DNA of 64,000 nt from Curtobacterium sp. ZW137 (GTDB taxonomy: Bacteria; Actinomycetota; Actinomycetes; Actinomycetales; Microbacteriaceae), in contig NZ_RJKS01000001.1 of the NCBI RefSeq assembly GCF_003762905.1, positions 682,001 through 746,000 on the forward strand, written 5' to 3'. Of this stretch, positions 35,183 to 43,577 are shown in pieces; the first letter of the stretch is position 1; every line of letters starts with the position of its first letter. A program made the position numbers and the translations under genes. The notes under the pieces were generated by a model that worked only from the letters and a program-made list of their open reading frames with translations, did no database searches and was not told where the DNA came from.

Positions 35183-36781
35183 CTAGGCGAGCTCGATGAG
35201 CTCGGCGTAGTCCTTGTTCCAGTGGTCCTCGGTGCCGTCCGGCAGCAGCAGCACACGCTCGGGGTTGAGCGCCTCGACCGCTCCGGTGTCGTGGGAGACG
35301 AGGACGACGGCCCCCTCGAAGCCGGCCAGCGCGTTGAGGATCTCCTCGCGCGACGCCGGGTCCAGGTTGTTCGTGGGCTCGTCGAGCAGCAGCACGTTCG
35401 CACCGGAGACCACGATCATCGCGAGCGAGAGCCGGGTCTTCTCACCGCCGGAGAGCACGCCGGCCTTCTTGTAGCCGTCGTCGCCCGTGAACAGGAACGA
35501 CCCGAGGACACGACGGGCCTCGGTCTCGTTGAGGTCGGTCGAGGCCGAGACCATGTTCTCGATCACCGTGCGGTTCACGTCGATGTTCTCGTGCTCCTGC
35601 GCGTAGTACCCGATGCGCAGGCCGTGACCCGGGAGGATCTCGCCGGTGTCCGGCTTGTCCGCACCCGCGAGGATGCGGAGCAGCGTCGTCTTGCCGGCAC
35701 CGTTGAACCCGAGGATGACCACGCGGGAACCACGGTCGATCGCCAGGTCGACGCCCGCGAAGATCTCGAGCGACCCGTAGGACTTCGACAGCCCCTCGGC
35801 CATGAGGGGCGTGCGGCCGCACGGCGCCGGCGTCGGGAACCGGATCTTCGCGACCCGGTCGGCGACGCGCTCGTCCTCGAGGCCCGCGAGCAGCTTGTCC
35901 GCCCGCGCGACCATCTGGTGCGCCGCAGCCGCCTTCGACGCCTTCGCGCCGAACCGAGCGGCCTGGTCCTTCAGCGTGGCGGCCTTCTTCTCGGCGCCCG
36001 CACGCTCCTTGCGGCGGCGCTCCTCGTCGGCGACGCGCTGCCGCTGGTACAGCTTCCAGCCCATGTTGTAGACGTCGATGGTCTGGCGGTTGGCGTCCAG
36101 GTAGAACACCCGGTTGACGACCTCGTCGACGAGCTCGACGTCGTGGGAGATCACGATGACGCCGCCGGGGTAGGTCTTCAGGTGCTCGCGGAGCCACACG
36201 ACGCTGTCGGCGTCGAGGTGGTTCGTCGGCTCGTCGAGGATCATCGTCTCGGCGTCCGAGAACAGGATCCGCGCGAGCTCGATGCGACGACGCTGACCAC
36301 CGGAGAGCGTCTTCAGCTGCTGGTCGAGGATCCGGTCCGGCAGCTTGAGGTTCGACGCGATCGACGCGGCCTCTGCCTCGGCCGCGTAGCCGCCGAGGGC
36401 GTTGAACTGGTCGTCGAGACGGGAGTACCGGCGCATCGCCTTGTCGGCGACGGTGGGGTCCTCACTCGCCATGTCGAGCGTGGCCTGCCGGATGCCCTCC
36501 ACGAGCTCGCCCAGGCCGCGGGCGTCGAGGATGCGCTTGCGGGCGGTGTCCTCCGGGTTGCCGGAACGCGGGTCCTGCGGCAGGTAGCCGATCTCCCCGG
36601 TGCGCTCGATCTTGCCGTCGGTCGGCGGCTGCTCCCCCGCGAGGGCCTTGGTCATGGTGGTCTTCCCCGCGCCGTTCCGGCCGACGAGACCGATCTTGTC
36701 GCCCTTCTCCACTCGGAAGGACACGTTCTCCATCAGGAGGCGAGCCCCGACGCGGATCTCGAGGTCGTGCACGGCAAGCAC
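35183..36781 (-). CDS. ABC-F family ATPase (translation factor type)
   Basis: A 532-residue ABC-F protein: two ABC domains with no membrane segment, of the group that acts on the ribosome in translation or antibiotic resistance. Walker A loops GRNGAGKTT (35-43) and GFNGAGKTT, signatures LSGGQRRR and LSGGEKTR, and Walker B ILDEPTNHLD and LLDEPTNNLD. A linker of charged helices (about 225-300, ERRRKERAGAEKKAATL) joins the domains, as in EttA/Uup/Rv1473-like proteins. The function of this member is not fixed by sequence. GTG 36781; no good ribosome site, and GTG 36772 is a possible alternative. Confidence 0.9.
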   Translation of the reverse strand: MLAVHDLEIRVGARLLMENVSFRVEKGDKIGLVGRNGAGKTTMTKALAGEQPPTDGKIERTGEIGYLPQDPRSGNPEDTARKRILDARGLGELVEGIRQATLDMASEDPTVADKAMRRYSRLDDQFNALGGYAAEAEAASIASNLKLPDRILDQQLKTLSGGQRRRIELARILFSDAETMILDEPTNHLDADSVVWLREHLKTYPGGVIVISHDVELVDEVVNRVFYLDANRQTIDVYNMGWKLYQRQRVADEERRRKERAGAEKKAATLKDQAARFGAKASKAAAAHQMVARADKLLAGLEDERVADRVAKIRFPTPAPCGRTPLMAEGLSKSYGSLEIFAGVDLAIDRGSRVVILGFNGAGKTTLLRILAGADKPDTGEILPGHGLRIGYYAQEHENIDVNRTVIENMVSASTDLNETEARRVLGSFLFTGDDGYKKAGVLSGGEKTRLSLAMIVVSGANVLLLDEPTNNLDPASREEILNALAGFEGAVVLVSHDTGAVEALNPERVLLLPDGTEDHWNKDYAELIELA

Positions 36782-36848
36782 AGTGGAAGTCCAATCAGTT
36801 GGTGGTTTTGCACAACGACGTGTGCAGGAGGTACACCGCTACGCTGAC

Positions 36849-36873
36849 GGGACCGATGGTCCCGAACGGGACC
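36849..36873 (+). promoter_or_regulatory. Alternative hairpins in the bioY leader
   Basis: Three 6-base blocks, GGGACC (36849-36854), GGTCCC (36858-36863) and GGGACC (36868-36873), can pair 1-2 or 2-3 but not both. They lie 24 bases before the bioY start. This is the shape of a simple switch or of a repressor site; no ligand or protein can be named. Confidence 0.4.
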
Positions 36874-36896
36874 AGCAGTCCATTCTAGGAGAATCC

Positions 36897-37496
36897 ATGA
36901 CGAACGCCACCGGGTTCGCTCCCCGCGCAGTCCTCGCCGACCGTCTGCGGACGCAGGGGCTCGCCACGAACGCCGCCCTCGTCGCGGGTGGTGCCCTGTT
37001 CACCGCCGCCATGGCCCAGGTCGAGGTGCCGATGTGGCCCGTGCCGATCACCGGCCAGACGCTCGCGGTCGTCCTCGTCGGCGCGACGCTCGGAGCACGC
37101 CGTGGCGTCCTCTCGATGCTCGTGTACGCGATCGCCGGCCTCGCCGGAGCGCCGTTCTTCGCCGACATGACCGGCGGCATCCACGCCCTCGCCGTCCCGA
37201 GCTTCGGGTACGTCATCGGCTTCGTCCCCGCCGCCGGGGTCATCGGCTGGCTCGCGCGCCGCAACTGGGACCGCAAGGTCGGCCGGGCCGCGCTGGCCTT
37301 CACGCTCGCGAGCGCGATCCCCTTCGTGACCGGCCTGCCCTACCTGGCCGTCGTCCTCGGCACGCTCGGCGCGCCGAACGACCTGCAGTCGGTGCTCGCC
37401 GCCGGCCTGTACCCGTTCATCGCGGGCGGCCTCGTGAAGGCGCTCATCGCCGCGGGCATCGTCCCGCTCGCCTGGAAGGCGCTCGGCCGCCGCTGA
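36897..37496 (+). CDS. bioY: Biotin transporter BioY
   Basis: Substrate-binding membrane subunit (S-component) of a biotin ECF transporter, 199 residues with about six hydrophobic segments. Family marks: VEVPMWPVPITGQTLAVVLVGATLGARRGVLSMLVYAIAGLAGAPFF, SFGYVIGFVPAAGVIGWLA and the C-terminal GLYPFIAGGLVKALIAAGIVPLAWK. No BioM/BioN genes are adjacent; solo BioY or a distant ECF module must serve. ATG 36897 follows AGGAG by 6 bases. The leader has alternative hairpins. Converges with the suf operon. Confidence 0.95.
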   Translation: MTNATGFAPRAVLADRLRTQGLATNAALVAGGALFTAAMAQVEVPMWPVPITGQTLAVVLVGATLGARRGVLSMLVYAIAGLAGAPFFADMTGGIHALAVPSFGYVIGFVPAAGVIGWLARRNWDRKVGRAALAFTLASAIPFVTGLPYLAVVLGTLGAPNDLQSVLAAGLYPFIAGGLVKALIAAGIVPLAWKALGRR

Positions 37497-37536
37497 CACG
37501 CCCAGCGCGTCGCCCCCGGCGCGTGGTGCGCACACG

Positions 37537-37582
37537 ACAGACGGGAGGCCCGGTGCCAGCTGGCACCGGGCCTCCCGTCTGT
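37537..37582. repeat. Long inverted repeat, family A copy 3
   Basis: Perfect 46-base palindrome (23-base arms), half-site GACGGGAGGCCCGGTGCCAG with three extra paired bases outside. It lies between converging bioY and sufT, the longest of the four copies. Confidence 0.85.
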
Positions 37583-37596
37583 GCAGGTGGTGGCGA

Positions 37597-37926
37597 CTAG
37601 ATCGAGAAGCCGAGCGCGCGCATCATCTCGCGACCGTCGTCGGTGATCCGGTCCGGACCCCACGGCGGCATCCAGACCCAGTTGATGCGGAACGCGTCGA
37701 CGATGCCGTCGAGCGCGTTCGCGGTGTCGCCCTCGATGACGTCGGTCAGCGGGCAGCCGGCACTGGTCAGCGTCATGCTGATGATGAGCGCCGATGCCTC
37801 GTCGTCCCAGGCCAGGTCGTAGATGAGCCCGAGGTCGACGATGTTCACGCCGAGCTCCGGGTCCTGGACCTCCTTCAGGCCCTCGACGACCTCGTCGAAC
37901 TTCTCCGGTGCGAGTGTGGTGATCAT
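37597..37926 (-). CDS. sufT: SufT / MIP18-family Fe-S assembly protein
   Basis: A 109-residue DUF59/MIP18-type protein that supports maturation of Fe-S proteins. DPELGVNIVDLGLIYD at 22-37 and SAGCPLTD with Cys58 are the family marks; the C-terminus WVWMPPWGPDRITDDGREMMRALGF is typical of SufT. ATG 37926 overlaps the sufC stop by one base (TGATG). Last gene of sufB-sufD-Rieske-sufC-sufT. No sufS or sufU is found between it and bioY. Confidence 0.93.
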   Translation of the reverse strand: MITTLAPEKFDEVVEGLKEVQDPELGVNIVDLGLIYDLAWDDEASALIISMTLTSAGCPLTDVIEGDTANALDGIVDAFRINWVWMPPWGPDRITDDGREMMRALGFSI

Positions 37927-38699
37927 CAGTTCCCCGCGGCGGCGGCTGCGGCCTGCACGTAGCGGTCGTAGCCCTCGTTCTCGAGTCGGTCGGCGAGCTC
38001 CGGACCGCCCTGCTCGGCGACCTTGCCCGCGACGAACACGTGCACGAAGTCCGGCTTGATGTAGCGGAGGATGCGCGTGTAGTGCGTGATGAGCAGCACG
38101 CCGAGGCCGGTCGCGGCCTTGGCGCGGTTGACGCCCTCGGACACGATCTTCAGCGCGTCGACGTCGAGGCCGGAGTCGGTCTCGTCGAGGACGGCGAACT
38201 TCGGCTTGAGGAGCTCGAGCTGCATGATCTCGTGGCGCTTCTTCTCGCCGCCGGAGAAGCCCTCGTTGACGTTGCGCTCGGCGAAGGACGAGTCCATCTT
38301 GAGGTCGGCCATCGAGGTGCGGAGGTCCTTGACCCAGCCGCGGAGCGCCGGTGCCTCGCCGTCGATCGCGGTCTTCGCGGTGCGGAGGAAGTTCGACACG
38401 GTGACGCCCGGGATCTCGACCGGGTACTGCATGGCGAGGAACATGCCGGCGCGGGCACGCTCGTCGACGCTCATGTCGAGGACGTTCTGCCCGTCGAGGG
38501 TGATCGAGCCACCGACGACGTGGTAGCGGGGGTGCCCGGCGATCGTGTAAGCGAGGGTGGACTTGCCCGACCCGTTCGGCCCCATGATCGCGTGGATCTC
38601 ACCCTCGTTGATGGTGAGGTCGACGCCCTTGAGGATCTCCTTGACACCCTGGTCGGTGTCGATCGAGACCTTGAGGTCGCGGATTTCGAGAGTGGACAT
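37926..38699 (-). CDS. sufC: Fe-S assembly ATPase SufC
   Basis: Cytoplasmic ABC ATPase of the SufBCD scaffold complex, 257 residues. Walker A MGPNGSGKSTL (39-49), signature FSGGEKKR, Walker B FAVLDETDSGLDVDAL and H-loop LITHYTR are SufC-specific wording. ATG 38699 has AAGGAA 5-6 bases upstream. It follows the Rieske gene by 61 bases and its stop overlaps sufT. Confidence 0.97.
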   Translation of the reverse strand: MSTLEIRDLKVSIDTDQGVKEILKGVDLTINEGEIHAIMGPNGSGKSTLAYTIAGHPRYHVVGGSITLDGQNVLDMSVDERARAGMFLAMQYPVEIPGVTVSNFLRTAKTAIDGEAPALRGWVKDLRTSMADLKMDSSFAERNVNEGFSGGEKKRHEIMQLELLKPKFAVLDETDSGLDVDALKIVSEGVNRAKAATGLGVLLITHYTRILRYIKPDFVHVFVAGKVAEQGGPELADRLENEGYDRYVQAAAAAAGN

Positions 38700-38760
38700 T
38701 GCGTTCCTTCGGTTGCAGCTGTGGTGCGGCGTCAGCCGCGGGAAGTGTGTGGAGGGGGTC

Positions 38761-39087
38761 TCAGTCGACCGGCACGGGGTCGTGCACGTCGACGTAGACC
38801 TCGCCGTCACGGACCTCGACCCGGAAGACCGGGACGGGCTCGTAGGCGGGGAAGTTCTGCGGCTTGCCGGTGGTCAGCGAGAAGCGGGAGCCGTGGGCCC
38901 AGCACTCGAGCGAGTCGCCCTCGACGAAGCCCTCCGCCAGGGAGATGTCCCCGTGCGTGCAGGTGTCCCCGATGGCGTGCACGGTGCCGGCGGAGTCCTT
39001 GACGATCGCCACCGCGGTGCCGTCGACGACGACGCGCATCGGGGTGTCCACCGCGATGTCGTCCTCGGCGCAGACCTTCTCGGCCAT
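38761..39087 (-). CDS. Rieske-type ferredoxin of the suf operon
   Basis: A 108-residue single-domain [2Fe-2S] Rieske protein, with CTHGD (Cys43, His45) and CWAHGSRF (Cys62, His65). Small Rieske proteins encoded inside suf operons are common in actinobacteria, and an electron-donor role in cluster assembly is inferred. ATG 39087 overlaps the sufD stop by one base. Confidence 0.93.
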   Translation of the reverse strand: MAEKVCAEDDIAVDTPMRVVVDGTAVAIVKDSAGTVHAIGDTCTHGDISLAEGFVEGDSLECWAHGSRFSLTTGKPQNFPAYEPVPVFRVEVRDGEVYVDVHDPVPVD

Positions 39088-40424
39088 CAGACCGCCGTCT
39101 CGGTCTGCGCGGCGGCCGACTGCGCGGTCGCCCCTTCGGCGTTCGCCGGTTCGGCGTTCGCCGGTTCTGCCAGCACGGTGCGGCCTTCGAGGAGCTCCTG
39201 CTCGACCGCGGCGATGAGCCGTTCCTCGAGCTCGGGCGCCCCGATCTTCTGGATGACCTCGACGAGGAAGCCGAGCACGACGAGACGACGTGCTTCTTCC
39301 TCGGGGATGCCGCGGGCCTGCAGGTAGAACAGCTGCTCGTCGTCGAAGCGACCGGTGGCACTCGCGTGTCCGGCGCCCTCGATGTTGCCCGTCTCGATCT
39401 CGAGGTTCGGGATGCTGTCCGCGCGGGTGCCGTCGGTGAGGACCAGGTTGCGGTTCTGCTCGTACGAGTCGGTGCCGTCGCCGGCGCGGCCGATGAGCAC
39501 GTCGCCGATCCAGACGGTGTGCGCCCCCTGGCCCTGCAGTGCGCCCTTGTAGTTGACCCGACCGCGCGTGTTCGGCGCGTCGTGGTTCACGTAGACCTGC
39601 TGCTCGATGTACTGGCCGGCGTCGGCGAAGTACACGCCGTACATCTCGGTGTCCGCGCCCTGCTTCGCGAGGTGCGTCGACGGGTTCACGCGGACGACGT
39701 CGCCGCCGAGCGAGACCACGACGTGCTTGAGGAAGGCGTCGCGGTTGACCTCGGCGAAGTGCGTCGAGACGTGCACGGCGTCGTCGGCCCAGTCCTGCAG
39801 CGACACGACCGTCAGGCGGGCGTTGTCGCCGACGACGATCTCGACGTTCTCGCTGAGGAGCGCCGAGCCGCGGTTGTCGATGACGACGATTCCCTGGGCG
39901 TTCGGCTCCGCCGTGATGACGGTGTGCGCGGCGCGGGGCTGCGAGCCGAAGTCCGACCGGGTGATCGTGATGGACTCGTACGCGTCGGTGGCCTTGATCG
40001 TGACGGCGAGGACGGCGTCACGGGCGGTCCAGGCGGCGGCCGCCGCACGGTCCTCCGGCAGGCCGGCGGTGCCGACGCGGGGGTCGTCGCTGCGACCCCA
40101 CTCGACGTCGGCGCCGTCGGTCTCGGTCGCGAGGAACGGGTACGCGGAGCCGTCGAGGCCGCCCGCGAGGAGCGGGGCGAGCTTGTCCAGCGGTGCGAAC
40201 TTCCAGTTGACCTCTCGGCCGGTGACCGTGGCGTACGCCTCGATGTCGCCGGACTGCGGGCGGTCCGAGCGGGTCTGCACCGGGATCTTGGTGTCCCAGC
40301 CGCCGTCGGAGTGCGCCTTCGCGCCGTGCTGTTCTGAACCAGCACTGTGCGCACTACCCGTGGGAGCTGCTGCTGCGGGCTCGATTGGCTGGTCGATGCG
40401 GGGTGTCGGGGTGGAACTGGACAT
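39087..40424 (-). CDS. sufD: Fe-S assembly protein SufD
   Basis: A 445-residue scaffold subunit of SufBCD. Beta-helix core with VVIDNRGSALLSENVEIVVGDNARLTVVSLQDWADDAVHVS, and the C-terminal SIPNLEIETGNIEGAGHASATGRFDDEQLFYLQARGIPEEEARRLVVLGFLVEV. The N-terminal 50 residues and the C-terminal AEPANAEPANAE repeat are low complexity and unusual extensions. The ATG at 40424 directly follows the sufB stop with no spacer. Confidence 0.95.
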   Translation of the reverse strand: MSSSTPTPRIDQPIEPAAAAPTGSAHSAGSEQHGAKAHSDGGWDTKIPVQTRSDRPQSGDIEAYATVTGREVNWKFAPLDKLAPLLAGGLDGSAYPFLATETDGADVEWGRSDDPRVGTAGLPEDRAAAAAWTARDAVLAVTIKATDAYESITITRSDFGSQPRAAHTVITAEPNAQGIVVIDNRGSALLSENVEIVVGDNARLTVVSLQDWADDAVHVSTHFAEVNRDAFLKHVVVSLGGDVVRVNPSTHLAKQGADTEMYGVYFADAGQYIEQQVYVNHDAPNTRGRVNYKGALQGQGAHTVWIGDVLIGRAGDGTDSYEQNRNLVLTDGTRADSIPNLEIETGNIEGAGHASATGRFDDEQLFYLQARGIPEEEARRLVVLGFLVEVIQKIGAPELEERLIAAVEQELLEGRTVLAEPANAEPANAEGATAQSAAAQTETAV

Positions 40425-41843
40425 CTAGCCGACGGATCCTTCCATGCTCATCTCGATGAGCTTGTTGAGTTCGAGCGCGTACTCCATCGGGAGCTCACGG
40501 GCGATGGGCTCGATGAAGCCACGGACGATCATCGCCATCGCCTCGTCCTCGGGCATGCCGCGGGACATCAGGTAGAAGAGCTGCTCCTCGCTGACGCGGG
40601 AGACGGTCGCTTCGTGGCCGAGCTGGACGTCGTCGACGCGGATGTCGATCGCCGGGTACGTGTCCGAGCGGCTGATCGTGTCGACGAGCAGCGCGTCGCA
40701 GCGGACCGTGTTGGCGGCGTGGTGCGCGTTCGGGTCGACCCGGACCTCACCGCGGTACCCGGCACGGCCACCGCCGCGGGCGATCGACTTCGAGACGATC
40801 GAGGACGTCGTGTACGGCGCCATGTGGATCATCTTCGCGCCGGCGTCCTGGTGCTGGCCGGGACCGGCGAACGCGACGGAGAGGGTCTCGCCCTTGGCGT
40901 GCTCACCGGCGAGGTAGATCGACGGGTACTTCATCGTCACCTTCGAGCCGATGTTGCCGTCGATCCACTCCATCGTCGCGCCTTCGTGCGCGATCGCACG
41001 CTTGGTGACGAGGTTGTAGACGTTGTTCGACCAGTTCTGGATCGTCGTGTAGCGAACGCGGGCGTTCTTCTTCACGATGATCTCGACGACGGCCGAGTGC
41101 AGGGAGTCCGACTTGTAGATCGGGGCGGTGCAGCCCTCGATGTAGTGCACGTAGGAGTCTTCGTCCGCGATGATCAGCGTCCGCTCGAACTGGCCCATGT
41201 TCTCGGTGTTGATCCGGAAGTAGGCCTGGAGCGGGATCTCGACGTGCACGCCCTTCGGGACGTAGACGAACGAGCCGCCGGACCAGACGGCCGTGTTCAG
41301 CGCGGCGAACTTGTTGTCACCGGCCGGGATGACGGTGCCGAAGTACTCCTGGAAGAGCTCCGGGTGCTCACGGAGCGCGGTGTCCGTGTCCATGAAGATG
41401 ACGCCCTGCTGCTCCAGGTCTTCACGGATCTGGTGGTAGACCACCTCGGACTCGTACTGCGCGGCGACACCGGCGACGAGACGCTGGCGCTCCGCCTCCG
41501 GGATGCCGAGCTTCTCGTACGTGGCGCGGATGTCCTCGGGGAGGTCTTCCCACGACTGCGCCTGCTTCTCCGTGGAGCGCACGAAGTACTTGATGTTGTC
41601 GAAGTCGATGCCCGTCAGGTCGGCACCCCACGTCGGCATCGGCTTGCGGTCGAAGAGCTGCAGGCCCTTGAGCCGGTTCTTCAGCATCCACGCCGGCTCG
41701 TTCTTGAGGTTCGAGATGTCGGTGACGACCTCGTCCGAGATGCCACGACGGGCGGAGGCGCCGGCCGAGTCGGAGTCGGACCAGCCGAACTCGTATTGGC
41801 CGAGCCCCTCGAGCTCGGGACGGTCGATGAGCACGTCGGACAT
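40425..41843 (-). CDS. sufB: Fe-S assembly protein SufB
   Basis: A 472-residue scaffold subunit on which Fe-S clusters are assembled. Family wording is strong: PEWMLKNRL-like [68 protein letters not shown] and [55 protein letters not shown] 41843 follows GAGGAG closely. First gene of the operon; the SufR regulator usual in other actinobacteria is not upstream. The divergent neighbour is ctaA. Confidence 0.97.
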   Translation of the reverse strand: MSDVLIDRPELEGLGQYEFGWSDSDSAGASARRGISDEVVTDISNLKNEPAWMLKNRLKGLQLFDRKPMPTWGADLTGIDFDNIKYFVRSTEKQAQSWEDLPEDIRATYEKLGIPEAERQRLVAGVAAQYESEVVYHQIREDLEQQGVIFMDTDTALREHPELFQEYFGTVIPAGDNKFAALNTAVWSGGSFVYVPKGVHVEIPLQAYFRINTENMGQFERTLIIADEDSYVHYIEGCTAPIYKSDSLHSAVVEIIVKKNARVRYTTIQNWSNNVYNLVTKRAIAHEGATMEWIDGNIGSKVTMKYPSIYLAGEHAKGETLSVAFAGPGQHQDAGAKMIHMAPYTTSSIVSKSIARGGGRAGYRGEVRVDPNAHHAANTVRCDALLVDTISRSDTYPAIDIRVDDVQLGHEATVSRVSEEQLFYLMSRGMPEDEAMAMIVRGFIEPIARELPMEYALELNKLIEMSMEGSVG

Positions 41844-42009
41844 GGTCTCCTCGTTTCCTTCTCGCGGCAGCTTCTCGAGTGGCAACCAGCGGCTGCTGGA
41901 CACCATTCCATCCCAGACCGCCGACACGATGGTGCTGTGCACGGCGGACTCGGTGTTGCTGCGTCGCAACGTCGATGGTTCCACGCAGCCCTGAGTGTGC
42001 GCATCCGGG

Positions 42010-42024
42010 GTGATCGGCGATCAC
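42010..42024. promoter_or_regulatory. Palindrome in the sufB/ctaA control region
   Basis: GTGATC-GGC-GATCAC is a perfect inverted repeat in the 278-base gap between the divergent sufB and ctaA starts. It could be an operator for an iron or redox regulator. TTGACT at 42054-42059 and TAGACT at 42049-42054 are nearby candidate promoter boxes. Confidence 0.4.
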
Positions 42025-42121
42025 GGCTCGTTCGGAGCCGGCGCCTGCCTAGACTTGACTGCTGCTGAACCCTCGAATCCTACAGGTTCGCTGCACGGAA
42101 CAACAGGAAGGCACCACCCTC

Positions 42122-43093
42122 GTGACTCGCGTCGGATCCCCCGTCGACCAGGACACCCGCACCCGGTGGTGGTCCCTTCCGCGTGTCGTGGACCCCCGTG
42201 TCGTCGTGCTCGCCTGGGCCTCCTTCGTGGTCGAGGTCGTCCTCATCGGCACCGGTGGCCTCGTCCGCCTGACCGCGTCGGGCCTCGGATGCCCGACCTG
42301 GCCGCGCTGCACCGCGGATTCGCTCGTGTCGACGCCGGAGATGGGCGTCCACGGGATCATCGAGTTCGGCAACCGTCTGCTCACCTTCGTGCTCGTCATC
42401 GTCGCGATCGCGATGTTCCTGCTGGTCGTCCGGATGCGCCGTACGCGCCCGGAGCTGTTCTGGCTGGCGTTCGCCCAGGGCGCAGCGATCCCGGTCCAGG
42501 CGGTCATCGGCGGCCTGAGCGTCCTCACGAACCTGAACCCCTACGTCGTCGGCCTGCACTTCGTCGTGTCGACCGCACTCGTGGCCATCACCGCCACGCT
42601 GGTCTACCGCGCGGTGAACGGCCCCCGGACCGCGCCGCGTCTCGTGCCGAACTGGTACGTCGGCGTGGTCCGCGGCACCATCGCCGCGACGGTCGTCACC
42701 GTGCTCATCGGCATCCTCACTACGGGCAGCGGTCCGCACGCCGGCGCCGACGCGGCCGTCGACGGCGGGCGTCTGCACCGCACGGGCCTCGACCCGGCGA
42801 TCCTGCAGCACGTGCACGCCGTCCCGGCGTACGTCCTCTTCGCGCTGACCCTCGTGCTCGTCGTCGGCGCCGTCCGCCTGCGCCTGTCGAGCCGGTGGGC
42901 GCTGGTGCTCCTGATCGTCGAGTTCGTCCAGATCGCGGTCGGACTCACCCAGGCGCGCACCGCCCTGCCCGTCGGTCTGGTCGGCACGCACATGGTGCTC
43001 GCCGGGCTGCTCGTCGGCGCGGTCACCGCGGTGACGCTCTCCACCCGCGCGTCCGGCGGTCCCCAGGCCGTCCGGGAGCCGCTCCCCCGCTAG
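42122..43093 (+). CDS. ctaA: Heme A synthase CtaA (COX15)
   Basis: Membrane oxygenase that converts heme O to heme A, 323 residues with about eight hydrophobic segments. TGGLVRLTASGLGCPTWPRC holds the Cys pair of the first extracellular loop, HGIIEFGNRLLTF the conserved His/Glu, and AILQHVHAVPAYVLFALTL and GTHMVLAGLLVGAVTAVTL the second-half histidines. GTG 42122 follows AGGAAGG by 10 bases. Divergent from suf, converging with ctaB; ctaB makes the heme O it uses. Confidence 0.94.
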   Translation: MTRVGSPVDQDTRTRWWSLPRVVDPRVVVLAWASFVVEVVLIGTGGLVRLTASGLGCPTWPRCTADSLVSTPEMGVHGIIEFGNRLLTFVLVIVAIAMFLLVVRMRRTRPELFWLAFAQGAAIPVQAVIGGLSVLTNLNPYVVGLHFVVSTALVAITATLVYRAVNGPRTAPRLVPNWYVGVVRGTIAATVVTVLIGILTTGSGPHAGADAAVDGGRLHRTGLDPAILQHVHAVPAYVLFALTLVLVVGAVRLRLSSRWALVLLIVEFVQIAVGLTQARTALPVGLVGTHMVLAGLLVGAVTAVTLSTRASGGPQAVREPLPR

Positions 43094-43147
43094 CGCTCGG
43101 CGCCGCCCGCACCGTGCCGGCCGCACGGCCGCCTCCGCTCGCGGCTC

Positions 43148-43189
43148 GTTCGACACCGCACGCGTCGATCGACTGGCGCCGTGTCGAAC
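43148..43189. repeat. Inverted repeat, family D copy 1
   Basis: GTTCGACAC (43148-43156) pairs with GTGTCGAAC (43181-43189), enclosing CACGCGTCGATCGACTGGCG. A second copy with the same interior lies 33 bases further on. Confidence 0.8.
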
Positions 43190-43221
43190 CATGCAGACGG
43201 ATCAGGTGCGTCCGCATCCTT

Positions 43222-43257
43222 CGACACGGCACGCGTCGATCGACTGGCGCCGTGTCG
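43222..43257. repeat. Inverted repeat, family D copy 2
   Basis: CGACACGGC (43222-43230) pairs with GCCGTGTCG (43249-43257); the interior ACGCGTCGATCGACTGGC is identical to copy 1. The two copies lie in tandem. Confidence 0.8.
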
Positions 43258-43345
43258 GAATCCGCCTGCGATGCGGGGCGGCGCGCGCGGCGCAGGCACG
43301 ACGCCGGGGCCGCCTCGTGCACGGGGCCGGCCACCCTCGGGACGC

Positions 43346-43382
43346 GAGGCCCGGTGCGGGCCCGCCACGAGCCTCCAGGCCG
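43346..43382. repeat. Decayed family A/B repeat
   Basis: The left half reads like family A (GAGGCCCGGTGCGG) and the right half is the family B arm (CCGCCACGAGCCTCCAGGCC). It looks like a hybrid or eroded copy and no longer forms a long perfect stem. Confidence 0.6.
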
Positions 43383-43435
43383 GTGGGTGCCGCGCCCACT
43401 GCACGCCGCGGCTGGCGGCGTCGGGCGCGACTCGG

Positions 43436-43479
43436 AACGACGCCGCCGCTGTCGTACGACAGCGCACTCGTCGCTGCAC
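43436..43479. repeat. Inverted repeat, family E copy 1
   Basis: An 11-base perfect inner stem CGCTGTCGTAC on its own complement, with a 4-base mismatch block and a further CGACG pairing outside. The core is shared with copy 2. Confidence 0.7.
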
Positions 43480-43508
43480 CGCGCCCGCAACGGCCGGCGC
43501 ATCCAGAG

Positions 43509-43550
43509 AACGACATGGTCGCTGTCGTACGACAGCGACCATGTCGTTCC
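43509..43550. repeat. Perfect 42-base palindrome, family E copy 2
   Basis: Half-site GAACGACATGGTCGCTGTCG then TAC at the centre. Every base of the 42 is paired. It lies 28 bases beyond the ctaB stop and may terminate ctaB; loss of a loop makes it a possible cruciform. Confidence 0.85.
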
Positions 43551-43577
43551 GGGTCGGTACCCGCCCGCCCGCGCCCC

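Larger units (their letters stand above)
43094..43577. other. Repeat island between ctaA and ctaB (no gene)
   Basis: A 484-base intergenic stretch with no supported gene. It holds two family D hairpins (43148-43189, 43222-43257), a decayed family A/B chimera (43346-43382) and two family E palindromes (43436-43479, 43509-43550). It is the densest cluster of inverted repeats in the window and separates two converging genes. Confidence 0.85.

Noticed and set aside
43148..43257. Repeats at the ctaA/ctaB junction as a CRISPR array
   Set aside because: Only two copies of each unit, palindromic arms, no regular spacers, and no cas genes in the window.
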